Below the pieces are notes generated by a model. It searched no databases, was not told the origin of the DNA, and saw nothing but the letters and a program-made list of their open reading frames with translations. From JAWKTT01 sp041398965 (GTDB lineage: Bacteria > Planctomycetota > Planctomycetia > Planctomycetales > Planctomycetaceae), in NCBI GenBank assembly GCA_041398965.1, contig JAWKTT010000005.1, forward strand, positions 124,001 to 188,000: a stretch of 64,000 bases of DNA. The letters are read 5' to 3'. The position numbers and the translations under genes are program-made. Below, piece after piece: positions 36,305 to 45,983 of the stretch. Positions within the stretch are counted from its first letter, which is position 1; each line of letters opens with the position of its first letter.

Positions 36305-38119
36305 CTAGACCCCGACTTTACCATGACGTTTCCGCTCGGTCTCCGATAGATAAATCTTTCGGAGGCGGATGGCGGCGGGGGTGACTTCGACGTACTCGTC
36401 CGACTCGATGTATTCGAGGGCCACTTCGAGACTCATGATGCGTGGCGGTTCGAGAATGATTGCGTCATCTGCCCCCGAGGAGCGGACGTTCGACAGTTTC
36501 TTTTCGCGAATCGGGTTGACGACAAGATCGTTTTCCCGCGAGTTCTCCCCGACGATCATTCCGGCATAAACTTCCGAGTTGGCACCGATGAAGAACTCAG
36601 ATCGTTCCTGAAGTTTCCACAGAGCATAAGCTGTGGCTCGACCATCGACTTGGGAAATCATGACGCCGTTCTTTCGACGCGGAATCGTCCCTTCGACCAG
36701 TCGGTACTCTTCAAAGCGGTTGTGGATGACCGCTTCGCCCCGTGTGGCATTGAGCAGACGAGTTCGCAGTCCAATGAGACCGCGAGCCGGTATCGTAAAT
36801 TCGAGGTGAGTGTGTGTCCCGATCCCCCCGGCCATCTCCTGTAACATCCCGCGCCGGGCGGTGACGACTTCCATCACCGAGCCGACGCTTTCGCTGGGGA
36901 CTTCGATATCGAGATGCTCGAACGGTTCGTGCCATTTCCCGTTGATCTCCTTGCGGACGACTTCGGGTTTTCCAACCGACAGTTCGTACCCTTCGCGACG
37001 CATCGTTTCGATGAGAATCGAGAGATGCAGCAGCCCGCGACCGGAGACCCGGAAGCACTCCTTCTGATCGGTCTCTTCCACGCGCAAGGCAACGTTGGAC
37101 TGCAACTCACGCATGAGCCGGTCTCGCAAGTGACGGCTCGTCAGGAACTTGCCACTCTTTCCAGCCAGCGGCGAGGAGTTGATCGTGAAGACCATCGACA
37201 ACGTTGGTTCGTCGACCTTAATCCTGGGAAGCGGATTGGTCACTTCGGGCAGGGCGATCGTGTCCCCGATCTGAACATCTGGCAGGCCGATGAGAGCGAC
37301 GATGTCCCCGGCAGTTCCGTTCGGCGACTTCACACGTCCGAGTCGGTCGAAGAGTTCGATCGCTTCGACGTTGGAGAGGTCGCGACGCCCATCCTCTCGC
37401 ATCACAACGACGCGGTTGCCTGTCGAGATGACCCCCGATTCGACCCGTCCGACGGCGATGCGTCCGACATATTCCGACCAGAGCAAGGTCGTGGCAGTCA
37501 TCGCAAAAGGGCGATCGACTTCGACATCCGGACCGGGAATGGTTTCAACGACAAGGTCGAGCAGTGGGTAAATATTCCCTTCCCGAGCTTCCGGATCGTG
37601 CGAGGCATAACCGGCCCGTCCGCTGGCGTAGATGTGAGGAATCGAGATTGGGTCGTCTGCCCCCAGGTCTTCCAGGAGATGCAAAGTTTCTAGCAGCACA
37701 TCTTCCGGACGGCAGTCGGGACGATCGATTTTGTTAATGACGATCAAGGGCTTCAGGCCGACTTCCATCGCCTTGGTGAGCACGAACCGCGTTTGTGGCT
37801 TCGGACCTTCAAAGGCGTCGACAAGGATGATGGCTCCGTCTGCCATCTTGAGGACACGTTCCACCTCGCCGCCGAAATCGGCGTGGCCGGGGGTGTCGAT
37901 GATGTTGATCTTCACCCCGTGGTACTCCAGGGAGATGTTCTTGGCAAGAATGGTGATGCCACGTTCGCGTTCGAGGTCGTTGGAGTCGAGAATGCAGTCT
38001 TGTGCAACCTCGGACTCTCGAAAATGACCGCTCTGACGGATGAGGGCATCAACGAGGGTGGTCTTCCCGTGGTCGACGTGGGCAATGATGGCGATATTTC
38101 GGATGTCGTTTCGTCGCAT
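36305..38119 (-). CDS. typA: Ribosome-associated GTPase TypA/BipA
   Basis: A translational GTPase that binds 70S ribosomes and is needed for ribosome assembly and stress growth. The start at MRRNDIRNIAIIAHVDHGKT (38119) gives 604 residues, the family length; the open frame to 38464 is rejected. Motifs: G1 AHVDHGKT, G3 DTPGHADFGGE, G4 NKIDRPD, and C-terminal EF-G-like and BipA-specific regions (GMLQEMAGGIGTHTHLEF, NGVMISQVDGRATAYAL). No Shine-Dalgarno sequence is obvious. It is a stand-alone gene with its own terminator. Confidence 0.95.
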   Translation of the reverse strand: MRRNDIRNIAIIAHVDHGKTTLVDALIRQSGHFRESEVAQDCILDSNDLERERGITILAKNISLEYHGVKINIIDTPGHADFGGEVERVLKMADGAIILVDAFEGPKPQTRFVLTKAMEVGLKPLIVINKIDRPDCRPEDVLLETLHLLEDLGADDPISIPHIYASGRAGYASHDPEAREGNIYPLLDLVVETIPGPDVEVDRPFAMTATTLLWSEYVGRIAVGRVESGVISTGNRVVVMREDGRRDLSNVEAIELFDRLGRVKSPNGTAGDIVALIGLPDVQIGDTIALPEVTNPLPRIKVDEPTLSMVFTINSSPLAGKSGKFLTSRHLRDRLMRELQSNVALRVEETDQKECFRVSGRGLLHLSILIETMRREGYELSVGKPEVVRKEINGKWHEPFEHLDIEVPSESVGSVMEVVTARRGMLQEMAGGIGTHTHLEFTIPARGLIGLRTRLLNATRGEAVIHNRFEEYRLVEGTIPRRKNGVMISQVDGRATAYALWKLQERSEFFIGANSEVYAGMIVGENSRENDLVVNPIREKKLSNVRSSGADDAIILEPPRIMSLEVALEYIESDEYVEVTPAAIRLRKIYLSETERKRHGKVGV

Positions 38120-38654
38120 TGGTTTGCGGTGTTTAGCCGCCACTTGAGGCAGGATGGCCCGGGGGCCACCAGAGGGGGGGTGAGTCGTGACGTCGTCAGC
38201 GAGGACGCCGCAGCAGGTTGTCCGCCGATCATCCTCACGGGCGTCGACAGCGCGGGGAATCTCCCCGTCAACCGCAACTGAGTATAGCAGCATCCCACAG
38301 AAACGCGAACACCACTCTACCGCAGAATTCTCGTTTCCAAGTCGAAATGTGGCACCCCTGTCGACTCTCAAACCACCCAGCGTGGATCGAGAGGGAGCAT
38401 CCGTTGCCCCGTCTGATGTGAAGAAATGACTAAGAGGGATGGCCCTCTGGCGGGCGATGTACACTTCGCGTGTCGTGTTTAGTTGGCGATGGCTGAGCAG
38501 GTGTGGACATCCCGGTACTCAATTCGGTCCGACTGAGGATATTTCGACCTGACGTGCACATAGACCACCTAGTCGCTCCACGATGGCGTGAACGAGCGAT
38601 GCGTCAATCGCACGGAAGGCATGCCGTAGAGAAATTGCTTCGATTCAGTCCCCC
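38120..38654. other. Intergenic region, no gene seen
   Basis: About 535 bases upstream of typA and downstream of the DUF1501 gene. Open frames on both strands have no ribosome site, no family motif and an atypical composition. Nothing clearly regulatory was identified. Confidence 0.4.
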
Positions 38655-40061
38655 TTACGCATAAATCTCTCGCACGGGGCGTCCCTTAGCGAGGGGGTGT
38701 GGGCGGTTCAGGGTGTCGTGGATTTCGAGCGAGAGATCGATTCCGAGGAGATCGAAAAGAGTCGCAGCGAAGTCACCGAGGGAGCAGGGGTCGACATCCG
38801 GAACCGTTCCTGTCTTGTCGGATGTTCCGTAGACAGCTCCCCCCTTGACTCCACCTCCCGCCAAAAGAGCCGTGTAACATTTGGGCCAATGATCCCGGCT
38901 GATGTTCTCATTGATCTTCGGCGTTCGCCCGAACTCACCGACCCACACGACGAGGGTCTCGTCTAACAGCCCGCGGGCTTCAAGGTCGTTAATCAAGACC
39001 GGCAGAGTCTGTTCGGTCTGGGGATAGTGCCATTTCGGAAGAATCTCGTACATGCGGGTATTGTCGAAGCCATGCGTGTCCCAGCCGCCGTCAGTCGTAC
39101 TCCGTCCGCCGATGCTTTTCGCAAAGTAGACGGTCGTGAATCTGGTTCCCGCTTCGACGAGTCGCCTCGCTAGCAGGCAGCTTTGTCCGTACGTCGTTCG
39201 ACCGTAGGCATCCCGAACTTCCTGGGGTTCTCGCGAGAGATCGAAGGCGTCGCGAACCTGTGTCGAGTTGAGCATCTCGATGGCCCGTTCATAGTAGGCA
39301 TCTAGCCCCCGAGCAGCGGCGGATGAATCGAGCGTGCGAAGTTGAGAGTTTATCGTCTGTTGAAGTTCGCGACGGTCGCTGAGCCGACCGATCGAAATGC
39401 CGCTCGGAAGACTGAGTTCTGGTAATCGAAAGTTGGGGGAGTTCGGGTCTTCCGAGACGAACAAGGGGTCATGAATTTTCCCTAAGAAACTTGCCCGCTG
39501 TCCAGGAGTGATCGAGCCATCGGAAATCTGATAGGGAAATGACGTAAATGTCGGCATCCCATTTGTTGCCGGGGCGAAGCGATCAACAATGGAACCGAAG
39601 GCAGGAAACAACTCGACCGAGTCTCGCAGCCGCTGGTCATCAATCGGAGGTTCGACTCCAGTCAACGCGGCGTAGCCGGCACTGTTATGGTTGTTCATTG
39701 TATGATGCACCGTTCGAATTTGAGCGAACTTGTGCATGATCTTCGCGGTCTCGGGGAGATGCTCGCAGACCATCATTCCGGGAACCGATGTCGCGATAGG
39801 GCGATACAGCGAGCGATACCCATCGGGGGCGAAGGGCTTCATGTCAAAGGTGTCGACATGACTCGGCCCGCCCCACTGAAACAGCAGAATGACCGATTTC
39901 GCCCGCACCTTCGGACGGTCTGTGTCTGGGGTCGACGCCTGTTGATCGGCCGCGGCAAGCAATCGCGGAATTGTCAATCCAAACAGTCCAGCCCCTCCGA
40001 CACGCAAAGCGTCTCGACGATGTAATTGCATCGCTGAGGCTGGGGTGATTGGCGTTGGCAT
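38655..40061 (-). CDS. DUF1501 protein with Tat-like leader
   Basis: A 468-residue member of the sulfatase-like DUF1501 family, which in planctomycetes is almost always paired with DUF1549/DUF1553 genes. The N-terminus has a twin-arginine-like leader, MQLHRRDALRVGGAGLFGL, so export through Tat is likely. Core motifs are SVILLFQWGGPSHVDTFDMK, VHHTMNNHNSAGYAALTG, GWDTH and VVWVGEFGRTPKINE, with Asp/His residues arranged as in alkaline-phosphatase-fold enzymes. Start at 40061 or 40028. The gene begins about 120 bases after the stop of the intact DUF1549/DUF1553 gene. The biochemical function of the pair is not established. Confidence 0.9.
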   Translation of the reverse strand: MPTPITPASAMQLHRRDALRVGGAGLFGLTIPRLLAAADQQASTPDTDRPKVRAKSVILLFQWGGPSHVDTFDMKPFAPDGYRSLYRPIATSVPGMMVCEHLPETAKIMHKFAQIRTVHHTMNNHNSAGYAALTGVEPPIDDQRLRDSVELFPAFGSIVDRFAPATNGMPTFTSFPYQISDGSITPGQRASFLGKIHDPLFVSEDPNSPNFRLPELSLPSGISIGRLSDRRELQQTINSQLRTLDSSAAARGLDAYYERAIEMLNSTQVRDAFDLSREPQEVRDAYGRTTYGQSCLLARRLVEAGTRFTTVYFAKSIGGRSTTDGGWDTHGFDNTRMYEILPKWHYPQTEQTLPVLINDLEARGLLDETLVVWVGEFGRTPKINENISRDHWPKCYTALLAGGGVKGGAVYGTSDKTGTVPDVDPCSLGDFAATLFDLLGIDLSLEIHDTLNRPHPLAKGRPVREIYA

Positions 40062-40116
40062 GGTGCGGCCTCTGGGAGTGGATTCAGGATTTAGGATTCA
40101 GGACAGAGGATCAATG

Positions 40117-40137
40117 CCCCCCGACGGCGTCGGGGGG
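40117..40137 (-). terminator. 9-bp GC hairpin between the DUF1549/1553 and DUF1501 genes
   Basis: ccccccgac, ggc, gtcgggggg form a perfect stem with a 3-base loop inside the 123-base gap of a likely two-gene operon. It may attenuate or stabilise the upstream message. Next to it lies a short direct repeat, ggattcagga (two copies within 40080-40103). Confidence 0.45.
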
Positions 40138-40184
40138 ACCAAGGAGCAATTCCCTCTCCCTTAAATCCTCCTTCCCCCCTCCGC

Positions 40185-42482
40185 CTATCGTCGCAATAAA
40201 AACTCGTTCGAGTTCAACACCGCCCACGTCACGTCTTCTAACGCACCCCGGCGATCTTGGGATTTCTCAATGTAGGCTGTCAACTCCTTCCGCTCGATGT
40301 CATTTGGCGGACGAGTGAGGGCGGACCAGTAGAGTGAGTTCACAAACGCTTCGGCACTTTCATTCGAATCGACTGCACGATCGATTCGATTCTTGGACTT
40401 CTTCAACAATTGTAAAATCATCTCGCCGCTAACCATCTCGAACGTCTGAGCGAGAGTCGTTTCGCCCCCCCGTTCACACTCGCAGCTTTGCAGTCGACTG
40501 GGACGCCCGAACAGCATGAGGAACCGGTCTCCCCCCTTCGGCACGGCATACCGAAACTCACCATTACGGACCCCGATAAGTTGGACGGCACGGGTCCCCG
40601 ACGGATGGCCTCCGAATTCGGCTGGAGTCTCGATCACCTGACTCAACGAGTCGAGCAACTGTTCAGCCGACAGTCGTTGCGGGATGACATGCGAGAAGCA
40701 GGTGGCATCATGGGCGTTGGAATCGTTCGGCTCGCTGGCAAGCTGATAGGTTTGCGAGTTGAGGATGAGCCGAAACAACTGCCGCGTGTCGTACCCTGAG
40801 GCAATGAATTCGTTTGTAATCGCATCGAGCAGTTCCGGGTTCGATGGGGGATTCGTCTCTCGAAAGTCATCGATTGGATCAACGATCCCCCGTCCTATCA
40901 GTTGGGCCCAAATTCGGTTGGACTGTGTCTCGGCGAAGCGACGATTGTCGGGACTGGCGATCCACGCCGCCAGCAGTTGCAGTCGGTCTTGATCTTTGGA
41001 CTCTTCAATTGTTGGTGGTGTTGATGTGGATGCCGACGTGGAGGAGCCGAGGAGTCGCAGGGTCGCCGGTTTCCCAGTGCGAGGGTTGTTGACCTCGCCC
41101 TCTTTCTTGATCTGGACAATTTGTTCGCCGACAAACTCGTGCTTGTCATTTTTGTCGCGTCGTTCATTCTTGATGATCTTGTAATCGATTCGGGAAAAGA
41201 AGTTCGACCAGCCATAGTAGTCGTCTTGCGTCCATCGATCGAATGGATGATTGTGACACTTGGCACAGGTCAGTCGGACCCCCAAGAAGAGTTGAGCCGT
41301 CGACTCGGCCCGCTCCTCGGTTGTTCGTAAGGCTCGAAAAAGGTTCGTTGCAGGGACTTCGTAAGTGCTTCCACGGGCGGCGATCAACTCGGCGGCAAAT
41401 TCATTTAAAGGCTTCCCTTCCGCGACGGAAGCTCGTATCCATTGGTGATACCCCTTCAGACCTTTCGCGTCGAGAGTTTTCTCCTCGGCACGCAGCAACT
41501 CTGCCCAGCGCATGGTCTGCATGTCGACGTAATCTTCAGAGGCGAGCAGTTCGTCAATGAGACGTCTGCGTTTTTCTGGATCGGTCGAAGAAATGAACGC
41601 TTCCCCTTGAGCCGCCGTTGGCAGACGCCCTGTCACGTCAAGATGTATGCGACGCAGAAAGGTCACATCGTCACAGACCGGAGCCGGTTGAATTCGCAGA
41701 CGTTTCAGTTGGGCGAAGACGAGTTCGTCAATGACATTGGCAGGTTGCGGGGACTCAAAGGTGAACTCAGGTCGATTGGCAATCCACTCAATGCGTACTG
41801 GAGCCTGTCGGTTGAGATAGCGGACTGTCACGGTCGTGAGTGCAGGGTCGGCAGATGACGCAACGCCGTCGGGACTGACCGTCACGCCGATGTTCGAGGA
41901 GTCGAACACCGCGAGCCGTGTGACATCGCGAGTTGACCCGTCGTCGAAAGTTGCAATCGCCTGGATCGTGACTGGCTCCTGCCCTGCGACGACCGTCTTG
42001 AGTCGTGGCGTCACCGAGAGTTCCTTAAGTCGGGGACCATCCTTCGGATCGTTGGGAAGTCCTTGCTCGATCCAACTGAGGAGTTGCTGATACTCGACCG
42101 AGTCGGCTGCGAAGCGTTGCCCCCCTTCATGCGGGACCGCCGCGAGAGGCTTGAGCAACAGCAGACTCGCGGCTGGGTCCGCCTGATTGACCCGCCGAGA
42201 GGCGAGTTGACGCGTCAGCATGACGTAGTCGGCTGCCGGGTCTTGCCCACGCAACGACAACTTCAGCCCCCCCTTGCCATGCTGATTCCCATGACACGAC
42301 CCCCGATTGCACCCACTCTTCGACAGCACCGCCATGATGTCATTGCGAAAAGAAGGAGCGACGTCACTCGACACCGAAACAGCGCCCGCAGAATCCGACC
42401 ACCCCCGTCCCGGCCAACAGGCGGCACAGACGCCAAGAACCAAAGCGGTCCGCTTCAAGGCGAGAGCAAACCTGGAAAACAT
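40185..42482 (-). CDS. DUF1549/DUF1553 planctomycete cytochrome c-like protein (intact)
   Basis: A 765-residue secreted protein. A signal peptide is followed by the PSCyt1-like region with CNRGSCHGNQHGK, an Ig-like segment (TIQAIATFDDGSTRDVTRLA), DUF1549 (about residues 260-450) with CAKCHNHPFDRW, and DUF1553 ending in SCECERGGET and EDVTWAVLNSNEFLL. It is the undamaged counterpart of the broken gene at 4501-7013. Followed by DUF1501 in the usual order, it probably forms a periplasmic two-protein module. Although the cysteine motifs look like haem sites, haem binding has not been shown here. Confidence 0.9.
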   Translation of the reverse strand: MFSRFALALKRTALVLGVCAACWPGRGWSDSAGAVSVSSDVAPSFRNDIMAVLSKSGCNRGSCHGNQHGKGGLKLSLRGQDPAADYVMLTRQLASRRVNQADPAASLLLLKPLAAVPHEGGQRFAADSVEYQQLLSWIEQGLPNDPKDGPRLKELSVTPRLKTVVAGQEPVTIQAIATFDDGSTRDVTRLAVFDSSNIGVTVSPDGVASSADPALTTVTVRYLNRQAPVRIEWIANRPEFTFESPQPANVIDELVFAQLKRLRIQPAPVCDDVTFLRRIHLDVTGRLPTAAQGEAFISSTDPEKRRRLIDELLASEDYVDMQTMRWAELLRAEEKTLDAKGLKGYHQWIRASVAEGKPLNEFAAELIAARGSTYEVPATNLFRALRTTEERAESTAQLFLGVRLTCAKCHNHPFDRWTQDDYYGWSNFFSRIDYKIIKNERRDKNDKHEFVGEQIVQIKKEGEVNNPRTGKPATLRLLGSSTSASTSTPPTIEESKDQDRLQLLAAWIASPDNRRFAETQSNRIWAQLIGRGIVDPIDDFRETNPPSNPELLDAITNEFIASGYDTRQLFRLILNSQTYQLASEPNDSNAHDATCFSHVIPQRLSAEQLLDSLSQVIETPAEFGGHPSGTRAVQLIGVRNGEFRYAVPKGGDRFLMLFGRPSRLQSCECERGGETTLAQTFEMVSGEMILQLLKKSKNRIDRAVDSNESAEAFVNSLYWSALTRPPNDIERKELTAYIEKSQDRRGALEDVTWAVLNSNEFLLRR

Positions 42483-42739
42483 CGGGTGCCTCGATTCAGA
42501 GCAAGGTGGGCCGTCGAGTCAGTTCGTCGCCCTCATGTGTACCGAATGTAAGGTGACTTGTCGACCATTCATCCCGATTTCCCAGTCAGCGGGGACCAGC
42601 CGGGCTGTCGGCGGACTTGACGTCGCCAACACCCCCTTGGAGAACATCACCTCTGGGTGACCGCAATGCACCTTGTCACGAATGTTCGTAACTACGACCA
42701 TCCACGGATTGGAGGTGATATTGGCATGATGGAAGTGAT

Positions 42740-43531
42740 TTACAGGAACTGTTCGAAGCCAGGTGTTCGTGGGGCTTTGTTGAAGAAGTTGAGCGGGTCA
42801 GAGATTGTTAGAACATCTGCCCCGCTTCCGCCATTGAAGACCGACCGACCGGTGACGGCAACATCGAACAGAGCGATTTCGTCATTCCCAGCCCCCATCG
42901 TCAGCTTGGCATTCCCGCAGACGTGCGAACTTGTAAGGGCGAAGCAGTCGTTCCCGCTGCCGCCCTTGTAGGAGAGATTGCCGGTGATGTCGACCGAAAC
43001 GGATTCAAACAAGTCATTTCCGCCCCCCATGTCGATCTTCAGGCCCTCGCGTATCACGACGTCTCCGAGCCCGACAGTATCGTTTCCGTCTCCCAGCTTG
43101 ATTGAGACCTCTCTTTCAAACGTGGCAGAGAATAATTCGACTCCGCCGCCGCTGACGTTCGCTTGGCTCATATCGATCGACAAATTTCCGCCGATCTTCA
43201 GGTCCCCGTAATTATGGACTGTCGCTTGACCTGCACCGAAAGTCATCGAGACATCTCCACCTATGTTCGCCGCCGTATAAAAAGAGACGTCGCCGCGTCC
43301 GGCTCCGAGATCGACGACGATGTCCACGACGCCGTCAAACACTTCAGGCGTTCCGTTATTCAGAATCACTTCCACATTTCCGGCCCCGAGATCGACGTCA
43401 TTCTCATCGAATTGGTCGATCTCGACCGAGTCATCACCGGCATCCCCCAAAATCGTCAGCGTCCCGTTGTTGAAGGTTGCCGTCGCGGTGAGTAGCCGCC
43501 GGGTTTCTAGTTTTTCAAAGTTCATTAACAT
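42740..43531 (-). CDS. Tandem solenoid paralogue 1 (FEKLETRRLLTATA type)
   Basis: A 263-residue protein starting MLMNFEKLETRRLLTATAT (43531, AGGAG upstream). Unlike a Sec signal peptide the N-terminus has a charged FE-x-LE-x-R motif followed by LLTATA. It resembles the LExRxLLS element at the N-terminus of many large planctomycete secreted proteins. A first strand unit (GTLTILGDAGDDSVEI) is followed by about eight coils of 20-25 residues, e.g. ITGNLSYKGGSGNDCFAL and VCGNAKLTMGAGNDEIAL. These suggest a parallel beta-solenoid with G-x-G-x-D turns. It is the last of five paralogues and the longest in coils. Function unknown. Confidence 0.8.
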   Translation of the reverse strand: MLMNFEKLETRRLLTATATFNNGTLTILGDAGDDSVEIDQFDENDVDLGAGNVEVILNNGTPEVFDGVVDIVVDLGAGRGDVSFYTAANIGGDVSMTFGAGQATVHNYGDLKIGGNLSIDMSQANVSGGGVELFSATFEREVSIKLGDGNDTVGLGDVVIREGLKIDMGGGNDLFESVSVDITGNLSYKGGSGNDCFALTSSHVCGNAKLTMGAGNDEIALFDVAVTGRSVFNGGSGADVLTISDPLNFFNKAPRTPGFEQFL

Positions 43532-43639
43532 CGCAAGTAACTCCTGTGTGGGAAAAAGTGTGGCGAAAGTGAACCGATTGCAATGAGCTCGGGTGTCATT
43601 GAAGCACTGCTGCGCGGAAGAGGATCAGTCCCATCGGAC

Positions 43640-44302
43640 TCAAAAGACGCTTCCCGCCTCAAATCCGCGAAAGCTACCAGGGATCAGGAGCGTGTTAGTC
43701 GAGGCTCCATCATCAAGAGTGTCGAACCCCGCTCCCCCTCGGAGTGTTGTTGCGCCGAACACCGTGGTGTCACTGAACTGCATCAGGTCATTTCCCGAGC
43801 CGAGTTGCACGGTCAGGTTCCCACCAATTCCGATGTTATCTCCAGAGAAGAACGCCTGGTCGTCACCCGCTCCAGTCTTAATACTGACGTTCCCCGTTAC
43901 GGCCGACGGACCGCAAGGTTCACCTCCCGAATAGGCGAGTGTGTCATTGCCCGCCCCCGAGTTGATTCGAACACTTCCCTGAATGACGAGGCTTTGAACG
44001 AAAATCTCGTCAGCCCCACCACCTGAGTTGATGTTGAGGTTCCCCTCAAGTGCGACTCCAAAAACATCAATGCGATCGAGACCACCCCGCGTGCGGATGA
44101 CGATGTTTGTCACCCCACTCCACGAAGAGATTGGACCATCGTTGATGTCGTCTAGCATGACGTCGACGCTGCCGGATCCGGTGCCAATGACCTGGACGAC
44201 ATCATCGCCTCCATCACCCAGGATGGTGAGTGTCCCGTTCCTCAGCCCGGCTGTCGCCGTCAGCAATAGTCGGGACTCCAGTTGTTCAAATGTGGTCAAC
44301 AT
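43640..44302 (-). CDS. Tandem solenoid paralogue 2 (FEQLESRLLLTATA type)
   Basis: A 220-residue protein starting MLTTFEQLESRLLLTATAG (44302; ribosome site weak). N-terminal unit GTLTILGDGGDDVVQV, then about six coils: NLNINSGGGADEIFV, SVRINSGAGNDTLAY, NVSIKTGAGDDQAFF, NLTVQLGSGNDLMQF, TTLRGGAGFDTLDD. One cysteine (EPCGPSA). It has the closest match to paralogue 3 and is separated from it by 50 bases, so both are probably on one transcript. No known enzymatic motif. Confidence 0.8.
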   Translation of the reverse strand: MLTTFEQLESRLLLTATAGLRNGTLTILGDGGDDVVQVIGTGSGSVDVMLDDINDGPISSWSGVTNIVIRTRGGLDRIDVFGVALEGNLNINSGGGADEIFVQSLVIQGSVRINSGAGNDTLAYSGGEPCGPSAVTGNVSIKTGAGDDQAFFSGDNIGIGGNLTVQLGSGNDLMQFSDTTVFGATTLRGGAGFDTLDDGASTNTLLIPGSFRGFEAGSVF

Positions 44303-44352
44303 GAGTTTCTGTTTCGGTTAGGAGATGTCGGGACGGATTGCCGGGCGGGTGA

Positions 44353-44931
44353 TCACAACATTATCACCTGCTCGAACTGTCGCTCCTTGGGCAAAGTTGT
44401 AAAGACGTTGCCCAAGTCGTTATAGGTGTCGAATCCGCCGCCACCGTTCAAGGTGGTCTTCCCAGTAATCTCTCCTAGTCCGAGATAGAGATTGTCGGTC
44501 CCGCTCCCCAGCTTGATGTTCAAGTTGCCCGCAACATCGAATGCACCGGCAACTGCTCCCACGACTGCCTCATCATTCCCAGATCCCATGTTGATGACAA
44601 GATTCCCTCCGATCTGCGAGTCCGCTCCGAACGAAAGCATGTCGTCCCCAGCGCCAGTGTTGATTTTGAGGTTGCCGGTGATGTCGATCAGGATGACGTT
44701 CACGTCGTCCATTCCGCCTCGGGTATTGATCGTGATGTTCGCGACGCCAGAGTACGGCGTGGCAACATCGTCGCCATTCAGAAACAGGTCAACAGTCCCG
44801 GCCCCGGTCCCCACGACAAGAACCAAATCATCGCCAGCATCACCCGTGATTAAGAGCGTCCCATTGCTACTGAGTGTTGCCGTCGCGGTCAGAAGGAGAC
44901 GCGATTCGAGTTGTTCAAACTTCATAAACAT
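44353..44931 (-). CDS. Tandem solenoid paralogue 3 (FEQLESRLLLTATA type)
   Basis: The shortest copy, 192 residues, starting MFMKFEQLESRLLLTATAT (44931, AGGAA upstream; MKFEQ at 44925 possible). N-terminal unit GTLLITGDAGDDLVLV is followed by about five coils: NITINTRGGMDDVNV, NLKINTGAGDDMLSF, NLVINMGSGNDEAVV, NLNIKLGSGTDNLYL, TTLNGGGGFDTYND. It ends EQVIML shortly after the last coil, so there is no C-terminal domain. No cysteines. Confidence 0.8.
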   Translation of the reverse strand: MFMKFEQLESRLLLTATATLSSNGTLLITGDAGDDLVLVVGTGAGTVDLFLNGDDVATPYSGVANITINTRGGMDDVNVILIDITGNLKINTGAGDDMLSFGADSQIGGNLVINMGSGNDEAVVGAVAGAFDVAGNLNIKLGSGTDNLYLGLGEITGKTTLNGGGGFDTYNDLGNVFTTLPKERQFEQVIML

Positions 44932-45051
44932 TGCGAGTGGTTCCTGGCAGGAGGGGATTGGTCTGCACGCTACACGGATGCGTCGTTCAAGTGTTGGGAG
45001 GATAAGTAGACCAGTTAGATCACTGCTTAAGGTTCCATTCCGGCGGGTTCT

Positions 45052-45070
45052 TCAGGCACGGTGTGCCTGA
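45052..45070 (-). terminator. Hairpin between paralogues 4 and 3
   Basis: tcaggcac and gtgcctga pair around three bases in the 238-base gap after paralogue 4. It is the largest gap in the array and may mark a transcript boundary. It lacks a T run. Confidence 0.4.
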
Positions 45071-45169
45071 CGCGTTGAACTGTGACGTGGGCAGCGGATG
45101 CGGATTGTGGGCCTCGCGTATTAAGAGGGCATCCCCAACCGAGAGATGGCCCTGCCTAAACTATTGAAA

Positions 45170-45919
45170 TTAGAAATTACCGTCTGTGCGGTTACCAGCC
45201 ATATCAAAATGATCAATGAGGTCTTCGTAGACCCCAGGCGGAAAGTCGCTGAGTACCGATTCGAACTGGCGGACGGAGGGGATCGGGATTTCGCCGAAGT
45301 CTTTGCCGTCGATGAGGACATCTCGGCGGCCCCAACCTCCGTTCACTTTGACTGCGGTTGTGACAGAGTCGATTGTCGATAGGAGATGCAGGGACAGCAG
45401 GTCGTTCCCACTTCCCAAGTTCGCAGACAAGGCACCGTCGATGGCCGCAGCGTAAACATGGGCGACGTCGTTGCCACCACCCGTATTAATGGAGACGGGT
45501 CCGAAATTATTTTCGAACAGGTTGACATAGTCGTTTCCCGAGCCGGTCGAAATTGTCAGTGCGCCAATAATGGAGCTGTCCACCTGAACAATGTCGTCAC
45601 CCCCGCCGGTCATAATCGAGATGTTCGGTAACCACCCTTCGGTTGTGAGCTTTTCGATGTGAACTAGGTCGTCCCCCCCCTTGCTATTGATCTTAATATT
45701 CTTGATGTCAGCAATGTTAAAGAGTCCAAGCGATGCGTCGACAAATCCATCGCCATCGGTGTCGTGGTAGACCACGATCGTAAACTCACCATCCCACTCC
45801 TTCACCGCGATGGTGTCATTGCTGGCGTCCCCATTGATGAGGAGCGTCCCGTTCTTGAGGACGGCTGTGGCGCTAAGGAGTAACCGGGACTCGAGTTGTT
45901 CTATTTCGTAGTTTGTCAT
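45170..45919 (-). CDS. Tandem solenoid paralogue 4 (EQLESRLLLSATA type)
   Basis: A 249-residue protein started at MTNYEIEQLESRLLLSATAV (45919); the frame to 45961 is also open. N-terminal unit GTLLINGDASNDTIAV is followed by HDTDGDGFVDASLGLF, a D-x-D-x-D-G loop like an EF-hand or dockerin calcium loop, then coils such as SIMTGGGDDIVQV, TISTGSGNDYVNL, SINTGGGNDVAHV and ANLGSGNDLLSL. A C-terminal 35-residue tail (FESVLSDFPPGVYEDLIDHF) is outside the solenoid. It shares the calcium-like loop only with paralogue 5. Confidence 0.8.
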   Translation of the reverse strand: MTNYEIEQLESRLLLSATAVLKNGTLLINGDASNDTIAVKEWDGEFTIVVYHDTDGDGFVDASLGLFNIADIKNIKINSKGGDDLVHIEKLTTEGWLPNISIMTGGGDDIVQVDSSIIGALTISTGSGNDYVNLFENNFGPVSINTGGGNDVAHVYAAAIDGALSANLGSGNDLLSLHLLSTIDSVTTAVKVNGGWGRRDVLIDGKDFGEIPIPSVRQFESVLSDFPPGVYEDLIDHFDMAGNRTDGNF

Positions 45920-45983
45920 GGATTGGGACTCTTGTAAGAGTGATTGACTTGGGTGCCTCATGTGTCACACACGAGCGAGTTCG

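Noticed and set aside
38120..38464. N-terminal extension of typA
   Set aside because: TypA proteins begin at the MRRNDIRNIAII position; the extra 115 codons have no homology signal.
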